Below are positions 9,701-16,891 of a stretch of DNA of 64,000 bases, one piece after another. Below the pieces are notes generated by a model. That model saw only the letters and a program-made list of their open reading frames with translations, searched no databases and was not told where the DNA came from. The DNA is from Stutzerimonas kunmingensis (GTDB lineage Bacteria > Pseudomonadota > Gammaproteobacteria > Pseudomonadales > Pseudomonadaceae). How positions within the stretch are numbered: the stretch's first letter is position 1; each line of letters opens with the position of its first letter. The stretch spans positions 806,001-870,000 of the forward strand of contig NZ_FORS01000001.1 in assembly GCF_900114065.1 (NCBI RefSeq). Reading direction: 5' to 3'. Made by a program: the position numbers and the translations under genes.

Positions 9701-10267
9701 CAGTTCCCAGCCGATGATGCCGTAATCGAGAATTTCCTGAACGTTGGCGGGGTTCAGCACCGGAATCGAGGCGGCGATGAAGGCATGCTCGCTCTGGTGC
9801 GGCAGCGTCGAGGACTTGCAGCCGTGGTCGTCACCCGCCAGCAGCAGCACGCCGCCGTTGGGTGCAACACCTGCCGCATTGCCGTGCTTGAACACGTCGC
9901 CGGCGCGGTCGACCCCCGGGCCCTTGCCGTACCACATGGCGAACACGCCGTCGTACTTGGCGCCGGGGAACAGGTTGGTCTGCTGGCTGCCCCACACCGC
10001 GGTGGCGGCTAACTCTTCGTTGACGCCCGGCTGGAAGTGGATGGCGTGTTGCTTGAGGTAGTCGCGGGCTTCCCAGAGGCTCTTGTCCAGCCCGCCCAAT
10101 GGCGAGCCGCGATAGCCGGAGATGAAGCCACCGGTATTCAAACCACGAGCCTGATCACGCTGATGCTGCAGCATCGGCAAGCGGGTCAGCGCCTGGGTGC
10201 CGGTGAGGTAAAGATGACCGGTTGCAAGCCGGTACTTGTCGTCCAGACGGATCTCGGCCAGAGACAT
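6782..10267 (-). CDS. Indolepyruvate:ferredoxin oxidoreductase, fused alpha/beta form
   Basis: A 1161-residue fusion of the archaeal IorA and IorB subunits. It oxidatively decarboxylates aryl-pyruvates (from Trp, Phe, Tyr), and in some bacteria branched keto acids, to acyl-CoA with ferredoxin as acceptor. Visible parts in order: an N-terminal TPP-dependent region; a YCSGCPHN segment (Cys432, Cys435); a thiamine-diphosphate/metal loop GDGTYFHSG near residue 497; a ferredoxin-like cluster region with Cys634, 637, 640, 646 and Cys667, 673, 678; a gamma-type domain with GVGGSGVTT near residue 722; and a C-terminal extension. The ribosome site TTAGGAG is preceded by a Crc-type motif. The divergent Lrp-type regulator is its probable controller. 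Confidence 0.92.
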   Translation of the reverse strand: MSLAEIRLDDKYRLATGHLYLTGTQALTRLPMLQHQRDQARGLNTGGFISGYRGSPLGGLDKSLWEARDYLKQHAIHFQPGVNEELAATAVWGSQQTNLFPGAKYDGVFAMWYGKGPGVDRAGDVFKHGNAAGVAPNGGVLLLAGDDHGCKSSTLPHQSEHAFIAASIPVLNPANVQEILDYGIIGWELSRYSGCWVALKTIAENVDSSAVVEVDPLRMQTRIPDDFELPEDGVHIRWPDPPLAQEKRLNLYKIYAARAFARANNLNRVMLDSPNPRMGIITTGKSYLDVRQALDDLGLDEALCASVGLRVLKVGMSWPLEPVSVHEFAQGLDEILVVEEKRSIIEDQLTGQLYNWPVSKRPRVVGEFDEQGNSLLPNLSELTPAMIARVIAKRLAPIYTSDSIQARLAFLAAKEKALAARSYDTVRTPHYCSGCPHNSSTKVPEGSRASAGIGCHYMVQWMDRRTETFTQMGGEGVNWIGQAPFTDTPHMFQNLGDGTYFHSGSLAVRAAVAAGVNVTYKILYNDAVAMTGGQPIDGELRVDQLSRQIFHEGVKRIALVSDEPDKYPTRDSFAPITSFHHRRELDAVQRELREFKGVSVIIYDQTCATEKRRRRKRGKLEDPAKRAFINPAVCEGCGDCGEKSNCLAVLPLETELGRKREIDQNACNKDFSCVEGFCPSFVTVHGGGLRKPEAVAGGIEAATLPEPQHPTLDRPWNVLIPGVGGSGVTTLGALLGMAAHLEGKGCTVLDQAGLAQKFGPVTTHVRIAAKQSDIYAVRIAAGEADLLLGCDLIVAAGDESLTRLNEQISNAVVNSHESATAEFTRNPDAQVPGAAMRQAISDAVGAEKTHFVDATRLATRLLGDSIATNLFLLGFAYQQGLLPISAEAIEKAIELNGVSAKLNLQAFRWGRRAVLEREAVEGLARPAEVAEPSLAGPICKTLEEIVDWRVDFLTRYQSAGLARRYRQLVERVREADSADDLALSKAVARYYFKLLAYKDEYEVARLYSEPEFRQQLEAQFEGDYRLQFHLAPAWLAKRDPVTGEPRKRELGPWVLNVFGVLAKFRFLRGTPLDPFGYGHDRRVERQLISEYEKTVDELLAQLKPTNYRTAVAIAALPEQIRGYGPVKERSIARARQQEKLLREQLAKGDEVQSVRLFQPAA

Positions 10268-10281
10268 GGGGCGCTCCTAAT

Positions 10282-10289
10282 TTGTTGTT
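10282..10289 (-). promoter_or_regulatory. Hfq/Crc-type motif upstream of the indolepyruvate oxidoreductase
   Basis: The minus strand reads AACAACAA, just 5' of the TTAGGAG ribosome site of the oxidoreductase gene. It is an exact AAnAAnAA match. Confidence 0.55.
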
Positions 10290-10437
10290 ATCGGAGTCAG
10301 GGTTGCGTTGTTCGCTACCCGCCTGACGCAGTCATGGAGAAACCGCACGGTTGTCTCTCCACGCCGGCAATCGGCAGGGGATCACCCCACCGTCGCGTGT
10401 CGATTAACAGTCTGGCCGTGACGAAGAGAGATTTTCT

Positions 10438-10456
10438 TTCTACTTTTGCGGTAGAA
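10438..10456. promoter_or_regulatory. Candidate operator in the divergent oxidoreductase/Lrp-type promoter region
   Basis: TTCTAC and GTAGAA form a perfect 6-base dyad separated by 7 bases (TTCTACTTTTGCGGTAGAA). It lies about 55 bases before the Lrp-type gene and about 170 bases before the oxidoreductase. Lrp-type proteins bind imperfect dyads of about 15 bases, so this is a reasonable autoregulatory site; no binding is shown. Confidence 0.35.
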
Positions 10457-10484
10457 CAGCGCTTCTGTGCATGACCCATTCGCT

Positions 10485-10495
10485 AACAACAAGAA
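10485..10495 (+). promoter_or_regulatory. Two overlapping Hfq/Crc-type motifs before the Lrp-type gene
   Basis: AACAACAAGAA contains AACAACAA and AACAAGAA, both exact AAnAAnAA matches, 14-24 bases before the chosen ATG. Confidence 0.5.
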
Positions 10496-10508
10496 AACAG
10501 GCACGACC

Positions 10509-10979
10509 ATGCAGACTTCGCCCCTAAGCAGCATCGATCGCAAGATCCTCCTTCTGCTGCAACACAACGCCGATCTCTCCGCGGCGGAAATCGCCGAGAA
10601 GGTCGAACTGTCGCAATCGCCGTGCTGGCGACGCATCCACCGCATGCAGGAAGAGGGGCTGATCGAGCGCAAGGTCGCCCTGCTCAACCCGAAGAGACTC
10701 GGGCTGAACATGACAGTGTTCGTCAACATCAAGCTCTCGGCCCACGGGCGCAGCAACCTCGACGAGTTCGAGCGGGCGGTGGTCGGGTATCCCGAGGTGC
10801 TGGAGTGCCACACCATGGCTGGCGAGTCGGATTACCTGCTCAAGGTGGTGGCGCGCGATATCGACAGCTACGAGCGCTTCCTGCGTGATCAGCTGCTGCA
10901 GCGCCCCCACGTGCAGGAGGCGCACTCGCATATCGCCATGAGCGAGGTGAAGCGGACCACGGAGTTGCCGCTGGATTGA
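10509..10979 (+). CDS. Lrp/AsnC family transcriptional regulator
   Basis: A 156-residue regulator with an N-terminal winged helix-turn-helix. IDRKILLLLQHNADLSAAEI is followed by SQSPCWRRIHRMQEEGLI, the AsnC-type recognition helix. The rest is a C-terminal RAM/ligand-binding domain with the typical GESDYLLKVVARD. It is transcribed away from the indolepyruvate oxidoreductase gene, and such neighbours usually control the catabolic gene in response to an amino acid. I start at the ATG at 10509 rather than the in-frame ATG at 10467. The later start gives the usual family length and leaves the A-rich Crc-type motif in the leader. BkdR is the best-known pseudomonad relative, but this is not shown to be its orthologue. 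Confidence 0.88.
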   Translation: MQTSPLSSIDRKILLLLQHNADLSAAEIAEKVELSQSPCWRRIHRMQEEGLIERKVALLNPKRLGLNMTVFVNIKLSAHGRSNLDEFERAVVGYPEVLECHTMAGESDYLLKVVARDIDSYERFLRDQLLQRPHVQEAHSHIAMSEVKRTTELPLD

Positions 10980-11011
10980 GCGTTGAGACTGGCGGGACGT
11001 TCGCGGCAGGC

Positions 11012-11043
11012 GGTGGATAAGGCGGAGCCGTTATCCACCCTAC
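11012..11043. repeat. Right half of the CCACCCTAC dyad repeat
   Basis: GTGGATAA...TTATCCAC forms a hairpin that ends in CCACCCTAC, the right edge of the element found at 2361-2470 and 16517-16891. It sits between the convergent Lrp-type and DUF192 genes and could help end transcription. Confidence 0.65.
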
Positions 11044-11065
11044 GCTCAACGCACCGCTTGCAGCC

Positions 11066-11479
11066 TTACTCCCCAGGTATCCCGTCCAACCGCGCGTCCC
11101 GTCCGATCTGCCGCTCGGCGAACCAGCCCTGATCCATCTCCAGCGCGTAACGCGCCGGCCGCTTCGAACAACGAATCTCGGTGTTGAACGGCTCCAGATC
11201 GATCACATCGACCAGAACGCCGGCCTCATCGAAGAATGCCGCGGACAACGGCAGCGGCGTGTCCTTCATCCACAGGCAATGCCGGCGGACTTCGTCGAAG
11301 CGGAACAGCATGCCGCTGTCGGCGGCCAGTTCGCTGCGTCCCATCAGCCCGCGTTCGCGCTGGGCGACGGTCTGTGCGTATTCGGCGTGCAGCTCGTGCC
11401 CCTGAAGGCGCAGCCGCAGCGGTTCTTGCGCCTGAGCGGAGCCCGCAAGCAGCAGCGACAGTAAAAGCGCAACACGCAT
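11066..11479 (-). CDS. Exported DUF192 family protein
   Basis: A 137-residue protein with an N-terminal signal peptide (MRVALLLSLLLAGSAQAQ, cut probably after residue 18) and a DUF192 domain, recognisable by RERGLMGRS, CLWMKDTPLPL and VIDLEPFN. DUF192 proteins are small exported beta-rich proteins without an established reaction. It is convergent with the Lrp-type gene and divergent from the AtoE permease, and shows no clear functional link to either. Confidence 0.8.
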   Translation of the reverse strand: MRVALLLSLLLAGSAQAQEPLRLRLQGHELHAEYAQTVAQRERGLMGRSELAADSGMLFRFDEVRRHCLWMKDTPLPLSAAFFDEAGVLVDVIDLEPFNTEIRCSKRPARYALEMDQGWFAERQIGRDARLDGIPGE

Positions 11480-11585
11480 CGACCAACCTCCTCAAGCGCA
11501 GCGGGAACAGCCGGCCGCCGCCGCACTCATAAGCGAAGCGCCGCACCTGCGCGGCGACATAACGACAACAAGGGAGAACCCCATC

Positions 11586-12926
11586 GTGCTCAATAGAATA
11601 ACCGCCGCCAGCGTCTACCTGGTGCAACGCTTCCTCCCCTCGCCCTTCGTCTTCGCCATCCTGCTCACGCTGATCGTGCTGATCGCCGCCATGCTCAGCA
11701 CCGGTCAGGGCCTGACGGCCATGGCGCAGCACTGGGGCAACGGCTTCTGGAACCTGCTGGCCTTCACCATGCAGATGTCGCTGATCCTGGTCACCGGCCA
11801 TGCCCTGGCACGGGCGCCGGCGATCAACCGACTGCTCGACCGCATGGCCCGCATCCCGCAGTCGCCGGGGCAGGCGATCATTCTCGTGACGCTGGTGGCG
11901 TTGGCCGGTTCCTGGATCAACTGGGGTTTCGGTTTGGTCATTGGAGCAGTCTTCGCCCGCGCGCTGGCACGCCAGGTGCGCGGCGTCGACTATCCGCTGC
12001 TGGTGGCCTCGGCCTACTCCGGCTTCCTGATCTGGCACGGCGGCTTTTCCGGCTCGATTCCGCTGTCGCTGGCCAGCGGCGGGGCCGATCTGGAGAAGAT
12101 GACCGGCGGTGCACTGACCGAGGCCATCGGCGTTGGCCAGACGCTGTTCGCTTCCTACAACCTGATCATCATAGCCGTGCTGGTGGTCGGCCTGCCGCTG
12201 CTGAACTGGGCCATGCAGCCGAAGACGCCGAAAGTGGTCGACCCGGCGCTGCTGGAGGAACCCCAGCCGAGCGACATCCCGAGGGAAACCGCTACCCAGC
12301 GCCTGGACGACAGCCGCATCCTCGGCCTGATCATGGTCGCGCTGGCGGTGCTGTTCTTCTACCGGCACTTCAGCGAGAACGGCCTGGCGTTGAGCCTGAA
12401 CATCGTGATCTCGATCTTTCTCTTCGCCGGCCTGCTGATGCATGGCACGCCGGAGCGCTACATGCGCGCCATCGAGGAGAGCATTCGCGGCATCGCCGGC
12501 ATCGTCGTGCAGTTCCCTTTCTACGCCGGGATCATGGGGATGATGGTCGGCGCCAATGCGACCGGCGTATCGCTCGGCCGGCAGGTCACCGACACCTTCG
12601 TAACCTGGTCGACTACCGAGAGCTTCCCGGTGCTGGCCTTTCTCAGTGCCGGGCTGGTCAACGTCTTCGTGCCCTCCGGTGGCGGCCAGTGGGCAGTGCA
12701 GGGGCCGATCATGCTGCCGGCCGGCGCCGCGCTCGGCGTGGCACCGGAAGTCACGGCCATGGCGATCGCCTGGGGCGATGCCTGGACCAACATGATCCAG
12801 CCGTTCTGGGCTCTGCCGCTGCTGGGCATCGCCGGGCTCGGTGCCCGCGACATCATGGGCTACTGCCTGCTCTGCCTGGTGTTCTCCGGCGTGGTGATCG
12901 CCGGCGGGCTCTATTTCCTGACCTGA
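11586..12926 (+). CDS. atoE: Short-chain fatty acid permease, AtoE family
   Basis: A 446-residue inner-membrane protein of the AtoE/TIGR00366 family with about ten to eleven hydrophobic segments. It carries the conserved stretches NWGFGLVIGA, VFVPSGGGQWAVQGP and WGDAWTNMIQPFWALP. E. coli AtoE takes up short-chain acids such as acetoacetate and butyrate. The next two genes are a GntP-type permease and 3-hydroxybutyrate dehydrogenase, so ketone-body or short-chain acid use is the likely role. Translation appears to start at GTG with GGGAG upstream. A paralogue lies at 17743-19077. An A/C-rich stretch before the ribosome site comes close to, but does not fully match, the Crc motif. Confidence 0.87.
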   Translation: MLNRITAASVYLVQRFLPSPFVFAILLTLIVLIAAMLSTGQGLTAMAQHWGNGFWNLLAFTMQMSLILVTGHALARAPAINRLLDRMARIPQSPGQAIILVTLVALAGSWINWGFGLVIGAVFARALARQVRGVDYPLLVASAYSGFLIWHGGFSGSIPLSLASGGADLEKMTGGALTEAIGVGQTLFASYNLIIIAVLVVGLPLLNWAMQPKTPKVVDPALLEEPQPSDIPRETATQRLDDSRILGLIMVALAVLFFYRHFSENGLALSLNIVISIFLFAGLLMHGTPERYMRAIEESIRGIAGIVVQFPFYAGIMGMMVGANATGVSLGRQVTDTFVTWSTTESFPVLAFLSAGLVNVFVPSGGGQWAVQGPIMLPAGAALGVAPEVTAMAIAWGDAWTNMIQPFWALPLLGIAGLGARDIMGYCLLCLVFSGVVIAGGLYFLT

Positions 12927-12954
12927 GGCCTGAAGCATTCCGGACGGCGACGTT

Positions 12955-13017
12955 GTCCGAAATGCTGGACCGCACTGTCCAGGATGCAAGACACAATCGC
13001 CGTCCAACGATCTGGAC
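12955..13017. promoter_or_regulatory. Three GTCC-N8-GGAC dyads, probable enhancer-type activator sites
   Basis: Three dyads lie at 12955-12970 (GTCC/GGAC), 12977-12992 (GTCC/AGAC) and 13002-13017 (GTCC/GGAC). Each has exactly 8 bases between the arms and starts 22 or 25 bases after the previous one. They stand about 40-120 bases upstream of a sigma-54 type promoter, the usual place for sites of a sigma-54 activator. HbcR, the 3-hydroxybutyrate activator of P. aeruginosa, is the obvious candidate but is not encoded here. Confidence 0.6.
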
Positions 13018-13057
13018 ACTCAAGATAAAGACCATGCAAATCAGCGAGTTGCGTATC

Positions 13058-13073
13058 TGGCACGGAACTCGCT
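13058..13073 (+). promoter_or_regulatory. Sigma-54 promoter for the GntP permease/3-hydroxybutyrate dehydrogenase genes
   Basis: TGGCACGGAACTCGCT matches the sigma-54 pattern TGGCACG-N4-TTGCW at all but one position and keeps the essential GG and GC dinucleotides with 10 bases between them. It lies about 125 bases upstream of the permease start, with three dyads in front. Confidence 0.7.
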
Positions 13074-13102
13074 AAATCACCGTGCGGCCTGTCCGCAGCC
13101 GA

Positions 13103-13116
13103 AACAAGAAAAACAA
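13103..13116 (+). promoter_or_regulatory. Hfq/Crc-type motifs in the GntP permease leader
   Basis: AACAAGAA at 13103-13110 overlaps AAAAACAA at 13109-13116; both match AAnAAnAA. They lie in the predicted transcript of the sigma-54 promoter but about 85 bases before the permease start, so control at the ribosome site is less direct than in the other cases. Confidence 0.4.
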
Positions 13117-13198
13117 TGCGCCTGCCGTGCAGCAGCGAGTCCCCGAATGCCCTCGGCAGCGTTCGGTCGTGCCGCACGGGGCCAGGAGATCGTCCCCG

Positions 13199-14590
13199 AT
13201 GAGCGTCGTCATCGCCCTTGCTGCATTGGCCCTGCTGATGCTCGCCGCCTACCGCGGCTACAGTGTCATCCTCTTCGCCCCCATCGCCGCCATGGGCGCG
13301 GTGCTGCTCACCGACCCGTCCGCGGTGGCGCCGGCGTTCACCGGCATCTTCATGGAGAAGATGGTCGGCTTCATCAAGCTGTATTTCCCGGTATTCCTGC
13401 TCGGTGCGGTGTTCGGCAAGCTGATCGAAATGTCCGGCTTCTCGCGCTCCATCGTCGCCGCGGCGATCCGCCTGCTCGGCACCAGCCAGGCGATGCTGGT
13501 GATCGTGCTGGTCTGCGCACTGCTGACCTACGGCGGCGTGTCGCTGTTCGTCGTGGTGTTTGCCGTGTACCCGTTCGCCGCCGAGATGTTCCGCCAGAGC
13601 AACATGCCCAAGCGGCTGATCCCGGCGACCATCGCCCTCGGCGCATTCACCTTCACAATGACTGCCATTCCCGGCACGCCGCAGATCCAGAACATCATCC
13701 CCACCACCTTCTTCAACACCACCACCTGGGCGGCGCCCTGGCTCGGCCTGATCGGCACGATATTCGTCTTTGGCCTGGGCATGCTCTATCTCAAGTGGCA
13801 GCTCGGCAAGGCCATTGCCGCCGGCGAAGGCTACGGCACCAACCTGCGCAACGAGCCGGAAACGCCCGCCGATATCGCCCTGCCCAACCCCTGGCTGGCG
13901 CTGTCGCCGCTGCTTCTGGTGCTGGTCGCCAACCTCTTGTTCACCCGCTGGATTCCCGAGTTCTACGGCACTAGCCACAGCCTGCAGCTGCCCGGCATGA
14001 GCGCCCCGCTGGTCACCGAGGTAGGCAAGCTCACCGCGATCTGGGCGGTGGAGGCCGCACTGCTGCTGGGCATCGCCCTGGTGCTGGCGACCAGCTTCGG
14101 CACCCTGCGCGGCAAGCTCGCCGAGGGCAGCCGCACGGCGGTCGGCGGTTCGCTGCTGGCGGCGATGAACACCGCGTCGGAATTCGGCTTCGGCGCGGTG
14201 ATCGCCTCACTGCCGGGCTTCATCGTGGTGGCCGATGCGCTCTCGGCGATCCCCAATCCGCTGATCAACGAAGCGATCACCGTCAACCTGCTGGCCGGCA
14301 TCACCGGCTCGGCCTCCGGCGGCATGAGCATCGCCCTGGCCGCGATGGCCGACAGCTTCGTCGCCGCCGCCAACGCCGCGCAGATTCCGCTGGAAGTGCT
14401 GCACCGGGTCGCCTCGATGGCCTCCGGCGGGCTCGACACCCTGCCGCACAACGGCGCGGTGATCACCCTGCTGGCGGTCACCGGGCTGACCCATCGCGAA
14501 TCCTACAATGACATCTTTGCCATCACCCTGATCGCCACGGCCGCAGCCTTCTTCGTGATCGGCGTGTACTACGCTACCGGCATCGTCTGA
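13199..14590 (+). CDS. GntP family permease, probable 3-hydroxybutyrate transporter
   Basis: A 463-residue inner-membrane protein of the GntP/gluconate permease family with about twelve hydrophobic segments. Recognisable parts are the N-terminal helices (MSVVIALAALALLMLAAYRG), a YFPVFLLGAVFGKLIE stretch and a C-terminal GGLDTLPHNGAVITLL. The next gene on the strand is 3-hydroxybutyrate dehydrogenase, and in other pseudomonads such a permease sits next to that enzyme. Uptake of 3-hydroxybutyrate is therefore the best guess. I start at ATG 13199, where the membrane protein begins and AGGAG lies 10 bases upstream. The longer open frame has no hydrophobic content before it. A sigma-54 promoter lies upstream. 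Confidence 0.85.
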   Translation: MSVVIALAALALLMLAAYRGYSVILFAPIAAMGAVLLTDPSAVAPAFTGIFMEKMVGFIKLYFPVFLLGAVFGKLIEMSGFSRSIVAAAIRLLGTSQAMLVIVLVCALLTYGGVSLFVVVFAVYPFAAEMFRQSNMPKRLIPATIALGAFTFTMTAIPGTPQIQNIIPTTFFNTTTWAAPWLGLIGTIFVFGLGMLYLKWQLGKAIAAGEGYGTNLRNEPETPADIALPNPWLALSPLLLVLVANLLFTRWIPEFYGTSHSLQLPGMSAPLVTEVGKLTAIWAVEAALLLGIALVLATSFGTLRGKLAEGSRTAVGGSLLAAMNTASEFGFGAVIASLPGFIVVADALSAIPNPLINEAITVNLLAGITGSASGGMSIALAAMADSFVAAANAAQIPLEVLHRVASMASGGLDTLPHNGAVITLLAVTGLTHRESYNDIFAITLIATAAAFFVIGVYYATGIV

Positions 14591-14646
14591 TCGCGGCGCT
14601 TCGCCGATTTCGGCGAGCATCACGACATCTGCGATTGCCTTCCGAC

Positions 14647-14654
14647 AACAAGAA
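14647..14654 (+). promoter_or_regulatory. Hfq/Crc-type motif upstream of 3-hydroxybutyrate dehydrogenase
   Basis: AACAAGAA, an exact AAnAAnAA match, lies 47 bases before the dehydrogenase ATG in the 110-base gap after the permease gene. Confidence 0.4.
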
Positions 14655-14700
14655 AAACGAGGCGCCGCCCCAGTGCGGTCGCCGCCAAGCGGGAGAAACC

Positions 14701-15471
14701 ATGAACCTCACAGGCAAGACCGCACTGGTCACCGGCTCCACCAGCGGCATCGGCCTCGGCATCGCGCTGAAGCTGGCCGAAGCCGGCGCCAACCTGATTC
14801 TCAACGGTTTCGGCGATGCCTCGGCAGCGCTGGCCGAAGTCGGCCGCCACGGCCACAAGGTCGGCCACCACGGTGCGGACGTGTCCGACCCAGCGCAGAT
14901 CGCCGAGCTGTTCGCCTACGCCGAGCGCGACTTCGACGGCGTCGACATCCTGGTCAACAATGCCGGCATCCAGCACGTGGCGCCGGTGGAGGAGTTCCCG
15001 GTCGAACGCTGGGACGCCATCATCGCCATCAACCTGTCCTCGGCATTCCACACCACACGCCTGGCGCTGCCCGGCATGCGCCAGCGCGGCTGGGGGCGGA
15101 TCATCAATATCGCCTCGGTGCACGGGCTGGTCGGCTCGGAGCAGAAGGCGGCCTACGTCGCCGCCAAGCACGGGTTGGTCGGGCTGACCAAGGTGGTGGC
15201 ACTGGAAACCGCCACCACGCCGATCACCTGCAACGCCATCTGCCCCGGTTGGGTGCTGACCCCACTGGTACAGCAGCAGATCGACGAGCGCGCGCGGGAA
15301 AGTGGTGACGAACAACGCGCCCGCCACGACCTGCTCGCCGAGAAGCAACCCTCGCTGGACTTCGTCACCCCTGCACAGCTGGGTGCCTTGGCGCTGTTTC
15401 TCTGCAGCGAGGCCGGTGACCAAGTGCGCGGTGCGGCATGGAACATGGACGGCGGCTGGGCGGCGCGCTGA
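14701..15471 (+). CDS. bdhA: 3-hydroxybutyrate dehydrogenase
   Basis: A 256-residue short-chain dehydrogenase that oxidises D-3-hydroxybutyrate to acetoacetate with NAD. It has the cofactor motif GSTSGIG near residue 12, NNAG, the catalytic serine in NIASVHG and the YVAAK catalytic pair. The VHGLVGSEQKAAYVAAKHG and CPGWVLTPL segments are typical of the PHB-degradation enzyme. The start is preceded by GGGAG. It follows the GntP permease, probably in one transcript from the sigma-54 promoter, and the AtoE permease upstream could handle the acetoacetate product. Confidence 0.92.
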   Translation: MNLTGKTALVTGSTSGIGLGIALKLAEAGANLILNGFGDASAALAEVGRHGHKVGHHGADVSDPAQIAELFAYAERDFDGVDILVNNAGIQHVAPVEEFPVERWDAIIAINLSSAFHTTRLALPGMRQRGWGRIINIASVHGLVGSEQKAAYVAAKHGLVGLTKVVALETATTPITCNAICPGWVLTPLVQQQIDERARESGDEQRARHDLLAEKQPSLDFVTPAQLGALALFLCSEAGDQVRGAAWNMDGGWAAR

Positions 15472-15597
15472 CGACGACTGGCCACCCCCGGCGAACGGCT
15501 GCGCATCGCAGGCTGTCTGTATCCCATTCAGGCGGACTGATCGCCAGAGGTTCAGGTCGGCAGCGCCGGACAGCCAAAAACCGTTTCGGGAGTGCCG

Positions 15598-16494
15598 ATG
15601 CAAAGCCAGCTGCTGTATTTCGATGACGAGCGCGCCGCCGCCCTGCGGCTGGCCGAAGCCTCTGGGCTGGCCGCCGCGGCAGTCGAGCGCCACCGCTTTC
15701 CCGATGACGAACTACGCCTGCGTCTGCCACTGGGCGAAGGCGAGGCCATCGCCGAGCAGCTAGTGATCTACCGCGGCCTCGACCATCCCAACGAGAAGCT
15801 GGTCGAGCTGCTGCTGATCGCTGGCGAGGCGCGCCGACTGGGCGCCAGGCGACTGATCCTGGTCACGCCTTATCTGGCCTACATGCGCCAGGACATTGCC
15901 TTCAATCCCGGTGAAGTAGTCAGCCAGCGGGTGCTTGGCCAGCTGCTGGCCAGCCAGTTCGACGGGCTGATCACCGTCGACCCGCACCTGCACCGCGTCG
16001 CCACCCTGCAGGAAGCCGTGCCGCTGGAAGATGCCGTCACGCTGTGCGCGGCACCGGCGCTGGCACGGCTGATAGCCGAGCGGCATCCCGATGCCCTGCT
16101 GATCGGCCCGGATGCCGAGGCGCTGCAGTGGATCGAAGCCGCTGCCGTCGAACATGGTTTCGAACACGGCGTGTGCAACAAGGTGCGCCACGGCGATCGC
16201 CAGGTCGACATCGCACTGCCGGCGCTGGAGTTTTCCGGGCGCCATGTAGTGCTGCTCGATGACGTCGCCAGTTCCGGTCGCACCCTGGCCAGCGCCGCGG
16301 AGAAACTGCTGGCTGCTGGCGCTGCCTCGGTGGACGTCGCAGTGACTCACGCGCTGTTCGCCGACGATGCGCTGACGGTGATCCGCGCTGCAGGCGTAGG
16401 GCAGATCTGGAGCACCGACTGCATCGCCCACGAGAGCAACGCCGTGAGCATGGCACCGCAACTGGCTGAGGCGCTCAGGCCGCTGCTTCGCTGA
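15598..16494 (+). CDS. Ribose-phosphate pyrophosphokinase-like protein (PRPP synthetase paralogue)
   Basis: A 298-residue member of the PRPP synthetase family, which makes 5-phosphoribosyl-1-diphosphate from ribose 5-phosphate and ATP. Visible features are an N-terminal FPDDELRLRLP, the YLAYMRQD segment of the ATP site, DPHLHR in the position of the family's metal/ATP motif, and the PRPP-binding loop LLDDVASSGRTL. It is a little shorter than the housekeeping enzyme (about 315) and diverged enough that I take it for a paralogue rather than the main prs gene. I use the ATG at 15598, six bases after a GGGAG ribosome site, instead of the GTG two codons earlier. A salvage role is likely, but nothing nearby fixes the pathway. 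Confidence 0.8.
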   Translation: MQSQLLYFDDERAAALRLAEASGLAAAAVERHRFPDDELRLRLPLGEGEAIAEQLVIYRGLDHPNEKLVELLLIAGEARRLGARRLILVTPYLAYMRQDIAFNPGEVVSQRVLGQLLASQFDGLITVDPHLHRVATLQEAVPLEDAVTLCAAPALARLIAERHPDALLIGPDAEALQWIEAAAVEHGFEHGVCNKVRHGDRQVDIALPALEFSGRHVVLLDDVASSGRTLASAAEKLLAAGAASVDVAVTHALFADDALTVIRAAGVGQIWSTDCIAHESNAVSMAPQLAEALRPLLR

Positions 16495-16516
16495 GGCGAT
16501 ACTCAACGAGCGGCAC

Positions 16517-16891
16517 ATAGGGTGAAAAACGCGGCAGCTTTCCACTGTTCTTCCAAGCCAGCCGCGTGGACAAGGCGGTGCCGTTGTCCACCCTACGAGG
16601 GTCCTGCACCGGCGAACCATCTACGCCCCAACACCACGACTGCCGTAGGGTGGAAAACGCGCAGCTTTTCCACCAGAACCCGGCGACCACCTCGGCGGCG
16701 GCGAATCAATCGCGTGGACAAGGCGGTGCCGTTGTCCACCCTACGAGCATCCTGCACCGGCCGGCTACCTGCGCCCCAACACCAAGGCTGCCGTAGGGTG
16801 GAAAACGCGCAGCTTTTCCACCGGAACCCGGCGACCACCTCGGCGGCGGCGAACCAGCCGCGTGGACAAGGCCGCGCCGTTGTCCACCTCA
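16517..16891. repeat. Three tandem copies of the GTAGGGTGG...CCACCCTAC dyad element
   Basis: Units at 16517-16596, 16645-16744 and 16793-16891 each hold a left hairpin (GTGGAAAA...TTTTCCAC type) and a right hairpin (GTGGACAA...TTGTCCAC), bounded by GTAGGGTGG and CCACCCTAC. The spacers at 16597-16644 and 16745-16792 are also alike (both contain CCTGCACCGG and CGCCCCAACACCA), so the period is 148 bases. The first unit is about 20 bases shorter. The last unit runs into the nei stop codon, where the final CCTAC edge is altered. The array fills the convergent gap between the PRPP-synthetase-like gene and nei; I see no gene in it. Confidence 0.85.

Noticed and set aside
6068..10012. A 1314-codon open frame on the plus strand
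   Set aside because: It lies opposite the indolepyruvate oxidoreductase and is rich in G, A, H and R, the usual mirror frame of high-GC coding DNA; the minus-strand protein has all family motifs.
16517..16891. CRISPR-like array
   Set aside because: Units of 80-100 bases with internal hairpins and similar spacers, no cas genes; it is a tandem repeat family also found singly elsewhere.
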